This document shows positions 1 to 8,844 of a stretch of 64,000 nt of DNA, one piece after another. Source of the DNA: Herbaspirillum hiltneri N3 (GTDB lineage Bacteria > Pseudomonadota > Gammaproteobacteria > Burkholderiales > Burkholderiaceae_D). The number at the start of each line of letters is the position of its first letter. Within the stretch, counting starts at the first letter, position 1. The DNA is taken from positions 4,340,001 to 4,404,000 of the forward strand of contig NZ_CP011409.1 of the NCBI RefSeq assembly GCF_001267925.1, given 5' to 3'. A program made the position numbers and the translations under genes. A model generated the notes under the pieces. That model made no database searches, was not told the origin of the DNA, and worked only from the letters and a program-made list of their open reading frames with translations.

Positions 1-49
1 AACGGGAACCCCGCGCAGCGAGGCGACGAATCGCGGTCGCCTTTCTTTG

Positions 50-81
50 CTTACTTTCTTTGGCGAAGCAAAGAAAGTGAG
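50..81. repeat. Intergenic hairpin repeat (TTTCTTTG type)
   Basis: Arms at 50-62 and 69-81 are complementary over 13 bases with one G-T type mismatch, around a 6-base loop. It lies 140 bases upstream of the LysR gene in GC-rich flanking DNA. Similar TTTCTTTG/CAAAGAAA hairpins are common between genes in Burkholderiales, where they may act as terminators or REP-like elements. Apart from it I see nothing definite in 1-222. Confidence 0.6.
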
Positions 82-222
82 CGGCTGCCGGGCCGCCCCC
101 GGCAACCCCGGCCGTCCGAAGAGAGAAACAAATAAGCTACCCAGAACAGCGAAGTCGGAGCAGAACAGCAGATGTAAAATGTATTCACATCCAGACTTCC
201 AAACCCAAAAGAGATAACAACA

Positions 223-1149
223 ATGGAACTCCGCCACCTCCGCTACTTCCTCGTAGTCGCCGAAGAACAACACTTCACGCGCGCCGCCGAACGGCTGGAG
301 ATGCAGCAACCCCCGCTAAGCCACCAGATCAGGATGCTGGAAAAGGAACTCGGCTTCGACCTGTTCCGCCGCCACCCGAAAGGCGCCGAACTGACCGCCG
401 GCGGCGCCGCTTTCCTGCAGGAAGCCAAAGCCATCCTGCGCAGCGTCGAACTGGCGTCAGCCAAGGCGGCGCGCGCGGCGCAAGGCTTCGAAGGCACCAT
501 CGTGATCGGCTTCACCAGCTCGGCCGCAGCGCATCCGCTGATCCCCGGCATCATCCGCGCCTATCGCGATGCCTACCCCGGCGTGCATCTCGACCTGCGC
601 GAAGGCAACGCCGCCGAACTCACCGAAGAGATTGAAGACGGCAAGGTCAACCTCGGCTTCCTGCGCGCGCCGGTCAGCCAGCCGCGCGGCATCGGCTTCC
701 TGCAATTGCTGGATGAAGAAATGCTGTTGATTCTGCCGATGGGACATGCGCTGCTCGGCAAGCAACAGACAGGCGACATGCCGACCGTATCGCTGCGCGC
801 GCTGGCAGACGAACAGTTCATTCTGGTCCGGAGACACGGCGCACCGGGCATGTATTCACGCCTGATCGAAGCGTGCGAAAACGCCGGATTCACGCCGCAC
901 ATTGCCTCCGAAGTCGAACGCATGCTGACCAACATCAGCCTGGTCGCGGCCGGCGGCGGCATCTCGGTGGTGCCGGCATCGATGAAGGATTTCCATCGCG
1001 ACAGCGTGGTGTATTGCCGCATCCGTGACGCCAGGCCGACGCTGGTGGCGCCGATCACGCTGGTGAGCCGTACCGCCAGCATCTCGCCGGCGGAAAAGAA
1101 TTTCCTCGACCTGGCGAAGAAGATCACCCGCCAATACAAGAAAAACTGA
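223..1149 (+). CDS. LysR-family transcriptional regulator
   Basis: A 308-residue protein of normal LysR length. It begins MELRHLRYF, the standard start of the winged helix-turn-helix domain, with the helix region AAERLEMQQPPLSHQIRMLE at about residues 21-40. The periplasmic-binding-protein-like effector domain follows from about residue 90 (GTIVIGFTSSAA). The effector domain resembles the BenM/CatM/CbbR-type regulators of aromatic or small-acid catabolism, but the ligand cannot be read from sequence. Its usual divergent target would lie left of the window. The convergent neighbour ends 3 bases away. Confidence 0.9.
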   Translation: MELRHLRYFLVVAEEQHFTRAAERLEMQQPPLSHQIRMLEKELGFDLFRRHPKGAELTAGGAAFLQEAKAILRSVELASAKAARAAQGFEGTIVIGFTSSAAAHPLIPGIIRAYRDAYPGVHLDLREGNAAELTEEIEDGKVNLGFLRAPVSQPRGIGFLQLLDEEMLLILPMGHALLGKQQTGDMPTVSLRALADEQFILVRRHGAPGMYSRLIEACENAGFTPHIASEVERMLTNISLVAAGGGISVVPASMKDFHRDSVVYCRIRDARPTLVAPITLVSRTASISPAEKNFLDLAKKITRQYKKN

Positions 1150-1151
1150 AA

Positions 1152-2825
1152 TCAGGACGAGGCCGGCAAATCGCTGCTGCTGCAGATGCGATCGCGGCCC
1201 TGCGCCTTGGCGAGATACAGCGCCTTGTCGGCGGCGCGCATGAGTTTGTCGGGCGCGTCGACGTCGCGGATCGGTACGAACGCGCTCACGCCCGCGCTGA
1301 TGGTGACGATGCCTGCTTCGTTGCCTTCATGCAGCAGGCCGAGCTGGCGCACCGCCATGCGGATGCGTTCGGCCACCGCCATCGCGCCGGCCTCGTCGGC
1401 GCCGGGCAGCAGGATGCCCACTTCCTCCCCGCCGTAGCGCGCCATCAGGTCGCCGGGACGCGTCTGCTGCGCCTTGATCACGCGTCCGACCTTGCGCAGG
1501 CACTGGTCGCCGGCGAGGTGGCCGTAAATGTCGTTGTATTGCTTGAAGTGATCGACGTCGATCATCACCAGCGCCAGCGAATTGCCGTTGCGCATGGCGC
1601 GGCTGAATTCTTCCTGCAGGCTGAGATCGAACTGGCGGCGATTGGCGAGGCCCGTGAGATCATCCTCCAGCGCCAGCCGTTCGAGCGCCTTGTTCATGCT
1701 TTCCAGATTGACGCGCGCCTGGTCTAGCTCCATCTCGGCATCCTTGCGCTCGCGCATGAGGGAATTGAACGCGCTGCCGAGGTCGCCGATCTCGTCTTCC
1801 CGATACGATAGCGGCACTTCGTCATAGGTCTTGGCGCTGCGGATTTTCTGGATGTGGCCGTGCAGCCGGTGCAGCGGATCGATCAGGCGCGACATGATCA
1901 GCCAGGCCAGCCAGCCGGCCAGAACGGCCATCACCAGCGACAGCAGCAAGGCCTTGTCCTGCATGTCGCGGATCGGCTGGAAAGCGTCGTTCTGCAGATA
2001 GATCGACCCGATGATCCAATCCACCGTCTGCATGCGCTTGAACGAAAACAGCGCGGGCTGGCCGCTCCGGCTGAGGCCTTCCATGCTGCCTTCGAAACCG
2101 GCCAGCGCCTGCTGGGTGCCGCCGCTCTTGCCGCCGGCGCTGTCGACATGCTGCAGGATGCGCGCCTTGTCGGCGTGGTCGACGATCACGCCCTTGGAGG
2201 TGATGATGTAGATGAAGCCGGTCTTGCCGACCTTGATGTTGGTGAACTGGCCGAGGAAATTGGCTTGTTGCAAATCGATGCTGGCGACGAACACCATCAC
2301 GATGTTGCCGCTGTCGTCGAACACCGGCTCGGTCATCAGCACGATGGCGCGCTTCGATATCTGGCTGCGCAGCGGTTCGGAAATCACGCCGCGCTTTTGT
2401 TCCAGGGTGCGCTGCATGTATTCGCGGTCGGCGACGTTGAAACGGCCGATGGCGTTGGTGTCGATGAAATTGGCGAGCAGCTGGCCGTCGGCGCCGAACA
2501 CCGAGAAATTGAAGAACAGCTCGGTCAGGCTGGTGTGGCTGGCGAGGTAGACCTGCAGCAGGTGCGGGTCATGCCGCGCTGCCGGGGGCAAACCCTGCGA
2601 TAGCGAACGCAGGGTGATGCGGCGCGTCTGGAAGCTCTCGTCGAGGGCGGTGGCGATCATCTTGATCGTCGTGTATTGCTGCGCGCCGATCAGCGCCTTG
2701 ATGTCGCGCTTCATGACGGTCAGCGAAACGGCGACAATCACCGCCGTCGTCACGAGGACGGCAGCGACCACGACCATGATGACCTTGGCCTTGAGCGTCC
2801 ATTTGACTCGCCACAGATTGTTCAA
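1152..2825 (-). CDS. Membrane diguanylate cyclase (Cache-HAMP-GGDEF) with GGEEV motif
   Basis: Predicted c-di-GMP synthase of 557 residues. An N-terminal membrane segment (about 14-35) is followed by a periplasmic Cache sensor region (about 40-290), a second membrane segment (LLSLVMAVLAGWLAWLI), HAMP, a short coiled coil and a C-terminal GGDEF domain with the DDLTGLANRR signature. The active-site loop reads GGEEV where GGEEF or GGDEF is usual. An RxxD inhibitory-site motif (RPGD) lies five residues before it. The final Phe-to-Val change is rare; the metal- and nucleotide-binding GGEE is kept, so activity is likely but not certain. Closest relative here is the protein at 13477-15036. Confidence 0.88.
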   Translation of the reverse strand: MNNLWRVKWTLKAKVIMVVVAAVLVTTAVIVAVSLTVMKRDIKALIGAQQYTTIKMIATALDESFQTRRITLRSLSQGLPPAARHDPHLLQVYLASHTSLTELFFNFSVFGADGQLLANFIDTNAIGRFNVADREYMQRTLEQKRGVISEPLRSQISKRAIVLMTEPVFDDSGNIVMVFVASIDLQQANFLGQFTNIKVGKTGFIYIITSKGVIVDHADKARILQHVDSAGGKSGGTQQALAGFEGSMEGLSRSGQPALFSFKRMQTVDWIIGSIYLQNDAFQPIRDMQDKALLLSLVMAVLAGWLAWLIMSRLIDPLHRLHGHIQKIRSAKTYDEVPLSYREDEIGDLGSAFNSLMRERKDAEMELDQARVNLESMNKALERLALEDDLTGLANRRQFDLSLQEEFSRAMRNGNSLALVMIDVDHFKQYNDIYGHLAGDQCLRKVGRVIKAQQTRPGDLMARYGGEEVGILLPGADEAGAMAVAERIRMAVRQLGLLHEGNEAGIVTISAGVSAFVPIRDVDAPDKLMRAADKALYLAKAQGRDRICSSSDLPASS

Positions 2826-2964
2826 AATATTTTTCTTCTCGGAAATGCCGTTCGATCCAGTCCGGAAACCGGTTCAATGGTACCCGAGTTTGGCTGGCGC
2901 AATTGCCGCAAGACCTTGCAAAGATTCGAGATTTCCCGCATTTCCATCGGGAAATTCCGCTGCA

Positions 2965-4512
2965 TCAGATCACCTGCAAGGCCTGCAGCAAAGGCAGCCG
3001 CTCGACGAAGAAACGCTGCGCCTGCAGGCTCAGCTCATCGAGGTTGTCTTGCTCGTCCTCCAGCCGCACGCCGTCGCGCACGATCTTCTTGCCGCCGGCG
3101 GAGATGTGCCGCCACGCAAAACCGACGATGGCGTCCGGCGTCTCCTGCCCTTCCAGCACCGCCAGCATGAATAATTGCTGGATGCGGTCGGCCGGCACGC
3201 CGCCGCCGGTGACCGGGCTGGACAGATGTTCGATATCGCCGTCGGCATTGCCGTGCACGGCCTGCGCAATCAGATGACGGTTCAGGGCGGCGCTGCCGTC
3301 GCGGCCATGCAGGATGTCGGAATCGGCCTGCACCGGCGCGGCGTGGCCGTTACCGATCAGCATCATCAGCGTGTCGAGCACTTGCTGCAAGCCGAGGTTG
3401 CGGCTGCCGACGATGCCGGCGATCTCGCCCAGCGAGTGAGGCAGGCCGTCGGCCAGCACGGCGATGACCGGGCCGTAGATATGCTGGTTCAGCGTGATCT
3501 CGGAAGACACCGTCTTGAGCGTCATCGGGATCTGGCCGGGTGCGGTCAGCAGCACCACACGCTGTTGCGCCAGCAGCGCCTGGTGGCTGGCGGCATCGAG
3601 CGGCTGCGCGCCGCGCACCCAGTAGTCGCGGCGGAATTGCTGGTTCACCATGAAGTCGCGCACGCTCTGGCGCAGGTGGCGATCGTCGACGGCGTCGCAG
3701 AATTCGCGCTGCGCCGGCGTCAGGTTGGCCATGTCGAGATGGTCGCGGAAGTCCGCCGAGCAGGCGAACTCCAGCCCGGCGCCGGACCAGATCGCCGCCA
3801 TGTCTGCGAACGACTCGGCGTGCCAGTCGCGGTTGAAATATTCATGCGCGAGGTAATGCCGGCTCTGCTTCCGGAGGATCCCGATGCGCTCCTGCATGAA
3901 CGGGTTGGCGCGCGCGTAGACCGGATCGGCGGCGAACATCCGCTCGGCGAAATCGAGCGCCGCATCGATGCGTTCGGCGCTGCCCTTGCCGGCGTTGGAG
4001 GGCATATCGAAGTGGCGCAGCAACAAGTCGCGCAAAGGCATGAACGCGGCCCAGCCGGGCTGGGTGTTGTAGCTGACGTAAAGCACGCCGCCGAGCTTGA
4101 GGCGACGTTCGACGAAGTCGCGGATGAGCGCACGGTTCTCGGCCGATACCCAGCTCCAGATGCCATGCATGGCGATGAAATCGAACTGCGGCAAATCCTC
4201 GCGCGTGCAGAATTCGGCAAAGCTGGCCGGCTCCAGTTGCGCGCCGTTGCGGGACGCCTGCGCCAGCGTTTGCGCATGGCCGGCCTGGACCGGATTGAAG
4301 TCGTTGCCGTACCAGCTCACCGGCGATGCGGCGGCGTGGATGTTGATGCTCAGGCCCTGGCCGAAGCCGAGTTCGCAGGCGGTGCGCACCAGCGGACTGT
4401 CGAGTCCGGCGGCGGCTAACGCCAGTTGCAGCCGCGCCGGATTGAGTTGCGGATAGTAGCCGTGGGTATAGCCGATGTCGGTGACGTAGCCGTCGGTCCA
4501 GTTGCCGTTCAT
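2965..4512 (-). CDS. Class I SAM methyltransferase with methyltransferase regulatory domain
   Basis: I start at the ATG giving MNGNWTDGYVTDIGY, which fits the family's typical beginning; an upstream in-frame ATG would add 22 unlikely residues. The 515-residue protein has a Rossmann methyltransferase domain with the SAM loop ELGFGQGLS at about residue 45-53 and an acidic residue in YGNDFNP. It continues into the regulatory domain (PF10119 type) and a C-terminal winged region. Substrates of this family are mostly unknown. It is transcribed away from the lyase gene's direction of entry and shares no obvious operon with the cyclase downstream. Confidence 0.8.
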   Translation of the reverse strand: MNGNWTDGYVTDIGYTHGYYPQLNPARLQLALAAAGLDSPLVRTACELGFGQGLSINIHAAASPVSWYGNDFNPVQAGHAQTLAQASRNGAQLEPASFAEFCTREDLPQFDFIAMHGIWSWVSAENRALIRDFVERRLKLGGVLYVSYNTQPGWAAFMPLRDLLLRHFDMPSNAGKGSAERIDAALDFAERMFAADPVYARANPFMQERIGILRKQSRHYLAHEYFNRDWHAESFADMAAIWSGAGLEFACSADFRDHLDMANLTPAQREFCDAVDDRHLRQSVRDFMVNQQFRRDYWVRGAQPLDAASHQALLAQQRVVLLTAPGQIPMTLKTVSSEITLNQHIYGPVIAVLADGLPHSLGEIAGIVGSRNLGLQQVLDTLMMLIGNGHAAPVQADSDILHGRDGSAALNRHLIAQAVHGNADGDIEHLSSPVTGGGVPADRIQQLFMLAVLEGQETPDAIVGFAWRHISAGGKKIVRDGVRLEDEQDNLDELSLQAQRFFVERLPLLQALQVI

Positions 4513-4604
4513 GAGGTCGGTTTTCTGATGTGAGGAATCCGCAGTGTCGCAGAATCGCGGCACGGCGTCTCTCCTCACAGATTCTTGCCGGTTCTTACCG
4601 GTTC

Positions 4605-5513
4605 TTACAGGTAACCGTCGATGCCCAGCACTGCTTCATACTCGGCGATCGTCACCGCTCCCGCCGGTGCGCCGAACGCGCTGCCGGTGGCGCGGATGTG
4701 TTGCGCAAAGCTGCGCATCATGTGCGTATACGCCAGCGTCGCCGAGATCGGAAAACTCAACACGCGAAAACCGAGCGCTTCGAACCGGCTCGCCGTCAGC
4801 GGCGGCGTCTTGCCGTCGACGGCGTTGAACATCAGCGGTGCATCGATGGCGGCGATGGCCTTGCGCATCTCGTCTTCGGACTGCAGCATTTCCAGCAACA
4901 CCAGGTCGGCGCCGGCGGCGGCATATGCCTGGCCGCGCGCGATCGCTTCGTCCAGGCCGAGCGGGATGCGTGCATCGGAGCGGCCGATGATCAGGAAGTC
5001 GCGGCTCTTGCGCGTCGCCACGGCGATGCGGATCTTGTCGGCATGCTCTTCTTTGGAAATCAGCGCCAGGCCTTTCATGGCGCCGCATTTCTTGGGCGTG
5101 ACCTGGTCTTCCAGGTGGATCGCCTGGACGCCGGCGGCTTCGTAGTCCTGCACGGTGCGCACGACGTTGTTGAGGTTGCCGTAGCCGGTGTCGGCATCGG
5201 CGATCACCGGCACCTTTACGGCGTTGGCGAAGGCGCGGCCGCGGCCGACCATCTCGTTCATGCCGAGCAGGCCGATGTCGGGCGCGCCCAGCAGGCTGGC
5301 GGAGAGACCGTTGCCGGTCATGTAGACGGCTTCGAAACCGGCCTGCTCATAGATGCGCGCGCCGAGCGCGTCGTGGCAACCGGGCGCCACCACGATGCCC
5401 GGCCGGCGCAGGCGCTGGGCCAGCGTGAGCGCCGGCGCTGCGTCTTGTGCCGCATCTTGTTTCTCCGCTGGTGTCGCCACCTGTATCGCGTTCTGTATCG
5501 CGTTCTGTGTCAT
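4605..5513 (-). CDS. Isocitrate lyase/PEP mutase family enzyme
   Basis: A 302-residue TIM-barrel enzyme of the PEP mutase/isocitrate lyase superfamily (members: 2-methylisocitrate lyase, dimethylmalate lyase, carboxyphosphonoenolpyruvate mutase, oxaloacetate decarboxylase). Visible motifs are DADTGYGN (Mg-binding loop), HLEDQ and the catalytic loop PKKCGAMKG. The loop keeps Lys-Lys-Cys-Gly but has Ala where lyases usually have His. The first 25 residues are Gln/Ala-rich and outside the fold. It follows an MFS carrier gene in the same direction with a hairpin between them, which suggests uptake and cleavage of a dicarboxylic or tricarboxylic acid. The exact substrate is open. Confidence 0.82.
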   Translation of the reverse strand: MTQNAIQNAIQVATPAEKQDAAQDAAPALTLAQRLRRPGIVVAPGCHDALGARIYEQAGFEAVYMTGNGLSASLLGAPDIGLLGMNEMVGRGRAFANAVKVPVIADADTGYGNLNNVVRTVQDYEAAGVQAIHLEDQVTPKKCGAMKGLALISKEEHADKIRIAVATRKSRDFLIIGRSDARIPLGLDEAIARGQAYAAAGADLVLLEMLQSEDEMRKAIAAIDAPLMFNAVDGKTPPLTASRFEALGFRVLSFPISATLAYTHMMRSFAQHIRATGSAFGAPAGAVTIAEYEAVLGIDGYL

Positions 5514-5525
5514 GTCGCTTCCTGC

Positions 5526-5557
5526 AAAAAAGTTGCGCCGCCGGTGACGGCGGCGCA
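5526..5557 (-). terminator. Intrinsic terminator between MFS gene and lyase gene
   Basis: A perfect 9-bp stem (5534-5542 with 5549-5557, loop 5543-5548) is followed on the minus strand by a run of six T (5531 down to 5526). It lies after the MFS stop codon and just 13 bases before the lyase start codon. It would reduce read-through from the carrier gene into the lyase gene. Confidence 0.7.
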
Positions 5558-5579
5558 GTGTGTCCGGACCTGTGCCGCG

Positions 5580-6905
5580 TTATTCAAGCGCGCGATCGTT
5601 CCTGATCTTGAGCGTCGCACACAGCACGAAACCGATCATCGGACTGACCGCCAGCACCAGCAGGGCAGTGGAAAAACTATGCGTGGTTTCGCGGATCCAG
5701 CCCACCAGATACGGACCGATGAAGCCGCCGATCTGTGCAAAGCCGTTGATCATGGCGATGCCGCCGGCAGCCGCAGCGCCGGTCAGGAATTGCGTCGGCA
5801 ATGTCCAGAACACGCCCAGCGTCGCCCACAAACCCATCGCGGCGATGCAGATCAGCACCAGGCCCAGCACCGGCGACGGCACCAGTGCGCTGGCCGCCAG
5901 GAAGACGCCGCCGAACAGGCCGGCGCAGGCGGTGTGCATCTTGCGCTCGCCGGTACGATCGGAACTGCGCGCCACCAGCACCAGGCCGACGGCGGCGCAG
6001 ATGAACGGAATCGCCGACACGATGCCGGTCTGGAAATTGTTCAGGCCGCCCAGGCTCTTGACGATCTGCGGCAGCCACAGCACCACGCCATAAATCGCCA
6101 CGGCGTTGAACATGTAGATCAGCGTCAGGATCCACATGCGCTTGTCGCGGAAGATCTCGCGGAATTCATGCTGCGCATGCACGGCATTTTTTTCCTGCTC
6201 GGCGGCCAGCGTGGTGGTCAGCCAGTGACGCTCTTCCTGGTTGAGCCAGTTGCCTTGTTCAGGACGGTCGACCAGATAGAAGAAGGTGACCACGCCCATG
6301 ATGACGGCCGGCACGCCTTCCAGAATGAACATCCATTGCCAGCCTGCCAGCCCGAACCAGCCGTGCGTGGAACTGAGCAGGTAGCCCGACAGCGGTGCGC
6401 CGACCACCGACGACAGCACGGTCGCCAGCATGAAACCGGCGACGGCTTTGCCGCGTTCCTTCTTCGGGAACCAGTAGGTCAGGTACAGCAGCACGCCCGG
6501 CGCGAAACCGGCTTCGGCCAGACCCAGCAGGAAGCGCAGCGCATAGAAGCTCCATTCGCCCTGGATCGACGCCATGGCGCAGCCGACGATGCCCCAGGTG
6601 ACCATGATGCGGGCAATCCAGATGCGCGGACCGACCTTGTGCAGGATCATGTTGCTGGGGATTTCAAAGGCGATGTAGCCGAGGAAGAAAATTCCCGCCC
6701 CGAGACCGTAGACCTTGGCGCTCAGTCCGAGGTCGGCGTTCATTGTCAGCGCGGCGAAACCGACGTTGACGCGATCGAGGTAGTTGATCATGAACAGGAA
6801 GAAGCAGTACCAGACGATCTTGCGATGCAGCTTGCCGATGACGCGCTTGCCGATCTCGGTGCCGGCGTCCAGCGCGCCGGCCGATGCTACGTTGGCGTGA
6901 GCCAT
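5580..6905 (-). CDS. MFS transporter, anion:cation symporter type
   Basis: A 441-residue inner-membrane carrier with about 12 hydrophobic segments. The region MINYLDRVNVGFAAL in segment 1 and the loop after segment 2 match the ACS family of the major facilitator superfamily (hexuronate, tartrate, phthalate and 4-hydroxyphenylacetate symporters). It imports an organic anion with protons, going by family. The downstream PEP-mutase/isocitrate-lyase type gene suggests a dicarboxylate-like substrate, which is inference. The start gives MAHANVAS and is preceded by a reasonable GGAG-like ribosome site (minus-strand AAAGGAGACAAC). Confidence 0.88.
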   Translation of the reverse strand: MAHANVASAGALDAGTEIGKRVIGKLHRKIVWYCFFLFMINYLDRVNVGFAALTMNADLGLSAKVYGLGAGIFFLGYIAFEIPSNMILHKVGPRIWIARIMVTWGIVGCAMASIQGEWSFYALRFLLGLAEAGFAPGVLLYLTYWFPKKERGKAVAGFMLATVLSSVVGAPLSGYLLSSTHGWFGLAGWQWMFILEGVPAVIMGVVTFFYLVDRPEQGNWLNQEERHWLTTTLAAEQEKNAVHAQHEFREIFRDKRMWILTLIYMFNAVAIYGVVLWLPQIVKSLGGLNNFQTGIVSAIPFICAAVGLVLVARSSDRTGERKMHTACAGLFGGVFLAASALVPSPVLGLVLICIAAMGLWATLGVFWTLPTQFLTGAAAAGGIAMINGFAQIGGFIGPYLVGWIRETTHSFSTALLVLAVSPMIGFVLCATLKIRNDRALE

Positions 6906-7170
6906 GTTGTCTCCTTTGGATGAGGTCTGTTATCAGAACGGCATGTCGAGATGCCGCCTGCCCCCGGCGCTGTGCTTGTTCTTGCCCGCGGGGAAGCCAG
7001 ATTATAGCGAGATAACGATTGGAAGGTAGAAAGGTCTTACCAATCCGAATGAGAGGGGACTGGGGAATGCCGGACCGGCACAAATTTAAACAGTTAGCCC
7101 ACAGATAGATATACCTGCGCCGCCTTTGCCGGCCTAGAATGCCGGGCACCACAACAAGAAAACCCTCGCG

Positions 7171-7257
7171 ATGCCGAGCAACAAGATTCTGTTTGCCGCC
7201 ACGATCGCCATGCTGATCTGGCTGGCCGCCTACCTCCGTCCGGAATTCGGTTTCTGA
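7171..7257 (+). CDS. Possible 28-residue membrane peptide
   Basis: A short reading frame ATG to TGA in the 370-base gap between the MFS and rstB-like genes. It encodes 28 residues with one hydrophobic stretch (about residues 7-21, ILFAATIAMLIWLAAYL core) and a few charged ends. No strong ribosome site precedes it. GC-rich third positions match the host. It could be a small membrane protein or chance; the rest of 6906-7275 shows only AT-rich promoter-like sequence. Confidence 0.3.
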   Translation: MPSNKILFAATIAMLIWLAAYLRPEFGF

Positions 7258-7275
7258 TTCCGTGCAGTTCTGTTT

Positions 7276-8574
7276 TCAGGGCGGCAATTGCCGCAACGGG
7301 AAACGCATGACGAACATGGCCCCGCCCAGTTCGCTGCTGCCGACGCGGATGCTGCCGCCGTGGCGCGCGACGATTTTTTTCACGATCGACAAACCGAGGC
7401 CGTAGCCGCCGGTAGCGCGATCGCGGCTCTGGTCGAGCCGGTAAAAGGATTCGAATACGCGCTCGCGCTCGGCTTCCGGAATGCCGGCGCCGTCATCTTC
7501 CACCACCAGCGTCCACGCATCCGGCGCCGCCGGCTCGGCACGCACGCGGATGACAGAATTCGCATGCTGCGCGGCGTTGCGCACCAGGTTGGAATAGGCG
7601 CGCGCCAGGGTGCGCGCCTCGGTGACCACGGTCGCAAGTTGCGCGTCGACGCTGCAGCGCAACTCCAGCTTGCCCACAGCCAGGGCTTCGGCCGTAAGCC
7701 CGCAGGTATCGCGCAGGAATTCCGGCAAAGCCACGGTCTCGGTGAAGACGCCTTGACGGTCATGTTCCAGCATGCCCAGCGTGAGCAATTCGGCGACCAG
7801 CGCCTCAAGTTCCTCGACGTCCTTGCGCAGGCCGAGGATGCGATTTTCGGTAGCGGAATCCTGCGCATGGTGTTGCAGGATATCGAGCCCGAATTCGAGC
7901 CGCGACAACGGCGTGCGCAATTCGTGCGAGACCGCGTTGACCATGTCGCGCTGCGCATGGATCAGCTTGCCGATACGATCGGCCATGCGGTCGAAGTGAC
8001 TGCTCAACTGGCGGATCGACGAGCGCCCCGACAAACCGACGCGGGCGTCCAGCCTGCCGCCGCCGAAACGCGCGGCCGCCAGGCGCAACTTTTCCAGGTC
8101 GCGCCAATGCGGAATCAGCCAGATGCACACCGCCGCCAGAATGGTGGCGAAGACCAGCGCGTAGGCCACCACCTCCACCATCGGCAATTCCTCCAGCGAC
8201 TGCACCCGCACCAGCCCGCCGTCGTCGAGCCTGACGTAGACCACGCAGCATTTGCTGCCGGTGATTTCCCAGCCGACACGATACTGCGCCAGTTGTTCGC
8301 GCACGGCTTGCGGCAGTTGCTCCGTCGTCTGCACGGGCCGGCTGTAGCGTTCCGGCGCCGCCGCGCGCAATTGCGCCAGCAACGCTTCCTGCTCGGCCGG
8401 ACTGCGGCCGGACAACAGGCGATTGAGCATGAAGCTCTCGCCGTTGAAGCCGGCGCGCACGGCCTTGGTGAACTGGCCGGCGAACAGGTGCGGGAAACCG
8501 TAGTTGACGACGAGGATGGAGGCCACCACCAGCGCCGCAATCACCAGATACAGGCGCACCAGATTACGGAGCAT
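7276..8574 (-). CDS. rstB: Sensor histidine kinase, RstB-like
   Basis: A 432-residue kinase, close to the 433 residues of Escherichia coli RstB. It has an N-terminal membrane segment (about 8-28), a periplasmic part, a second segment (VVAYALVFATILAAVCIWLI), HAMP, and a HisKA box MVNAVSHELRTPLSRLEFGL with the phospho-accepting His. The HATPase domain shows the N box (NLVRNAAQH) and G boxes (DDGAGIP, GYGLGLSI). It would phosphorylate the regulator at 8842-9540. The two genes are separated by a repeat element, so translational coupling has been lost. Confidence 0.85.
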   Translation of the reverse strand: MLRNLVRLYLVIAALVVASILVVNYGFPHLFAGQFTKAVRAGFNGESFMLNRLLSGRSPAEQEALLAQLRAAAPERYSRPVQTTEQLPQAVREQLAQYRVGWEITGSKCCVVYVRLDDGGLVRVQSLEELPMVEVVAYALVFATILAAVCIWLIPHWRDLEKLRLAAARFGGGRLDARVGLSGRSSIRQLSSHFDRMADRIGKLIHAQRDMVNAVSHELRTPLSRLEFGLDILQHHAQDSATENRILGLRKDVEELEALVAELLTLGMLEHDRQGVFTETVALPEFLRDTCGLTAEALAVGKLELRCSVDAQLATVVTEARTLARAYSNLVRNAAQHANSVIRVRAEPAAPDAWTLVVEDDGAGIPEAERERVFESFYRLDQSRDRATGGYGLGLSIVKKIVARHGGSIRVGSSELGGAMFVMRFPLRQLPP

Positions 8575-8575
8575 A

Positions 8576-8844
8576 TAGAACTCATTTCACTAATAATCGT
8601 GAGTGCGAACGATCCTGTTTGGGAGGTAGTGCAAGGCGCGTCGCGCAGCCAAGGGTGGGCCCTTGGCAAGCGGCGCAACGCAGCAATACACCCAAACAGG
8701 ACGTTCCCGAAGGGTTTGACTCAGAAAGGGCGTTGGCTGCGTTGCGCTCCTTGCGCGTGGCACCGCCACGCGACGCGTCGCACGCCTTGCCAGCGCCCTT
8801 TCTGAGTCAAACGCATCTCACGATTATTAGTGAAATGAGTTCTA
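8576..8844. mobile_element. MITE-like element of nested inverted repeats between rstA and rstB
   Basis: The ends 8576-8603 and 8817-8844 are perfect 28-base inverted repeats. Inside are two further inverted pairs: 8614-8623 with 8691-8700 (10 bases) and 8715-8732 with 8794-8811 (18 bases), each enclosing a smaller GC-rich hairpin. It encodes no protein of its own. The outermost bases are TA on both sides, compatible with a TA target duplication as made by IS630/Tc1-type transposases, which is inference. The left edge of the element supplies the TAG stop codon of rstA, and the right edge ends two bases before the rstB start region. Confidence 0.75.

Noticed and set aside
4530-6923. A 797-codon plus-strand reading frame
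   Set aside because: It is antisense to the lyase and MFS genes, rich in His, Arg and Gln, and has no recognisable domain; such long shadow frames are normal in GC-rich DNA.
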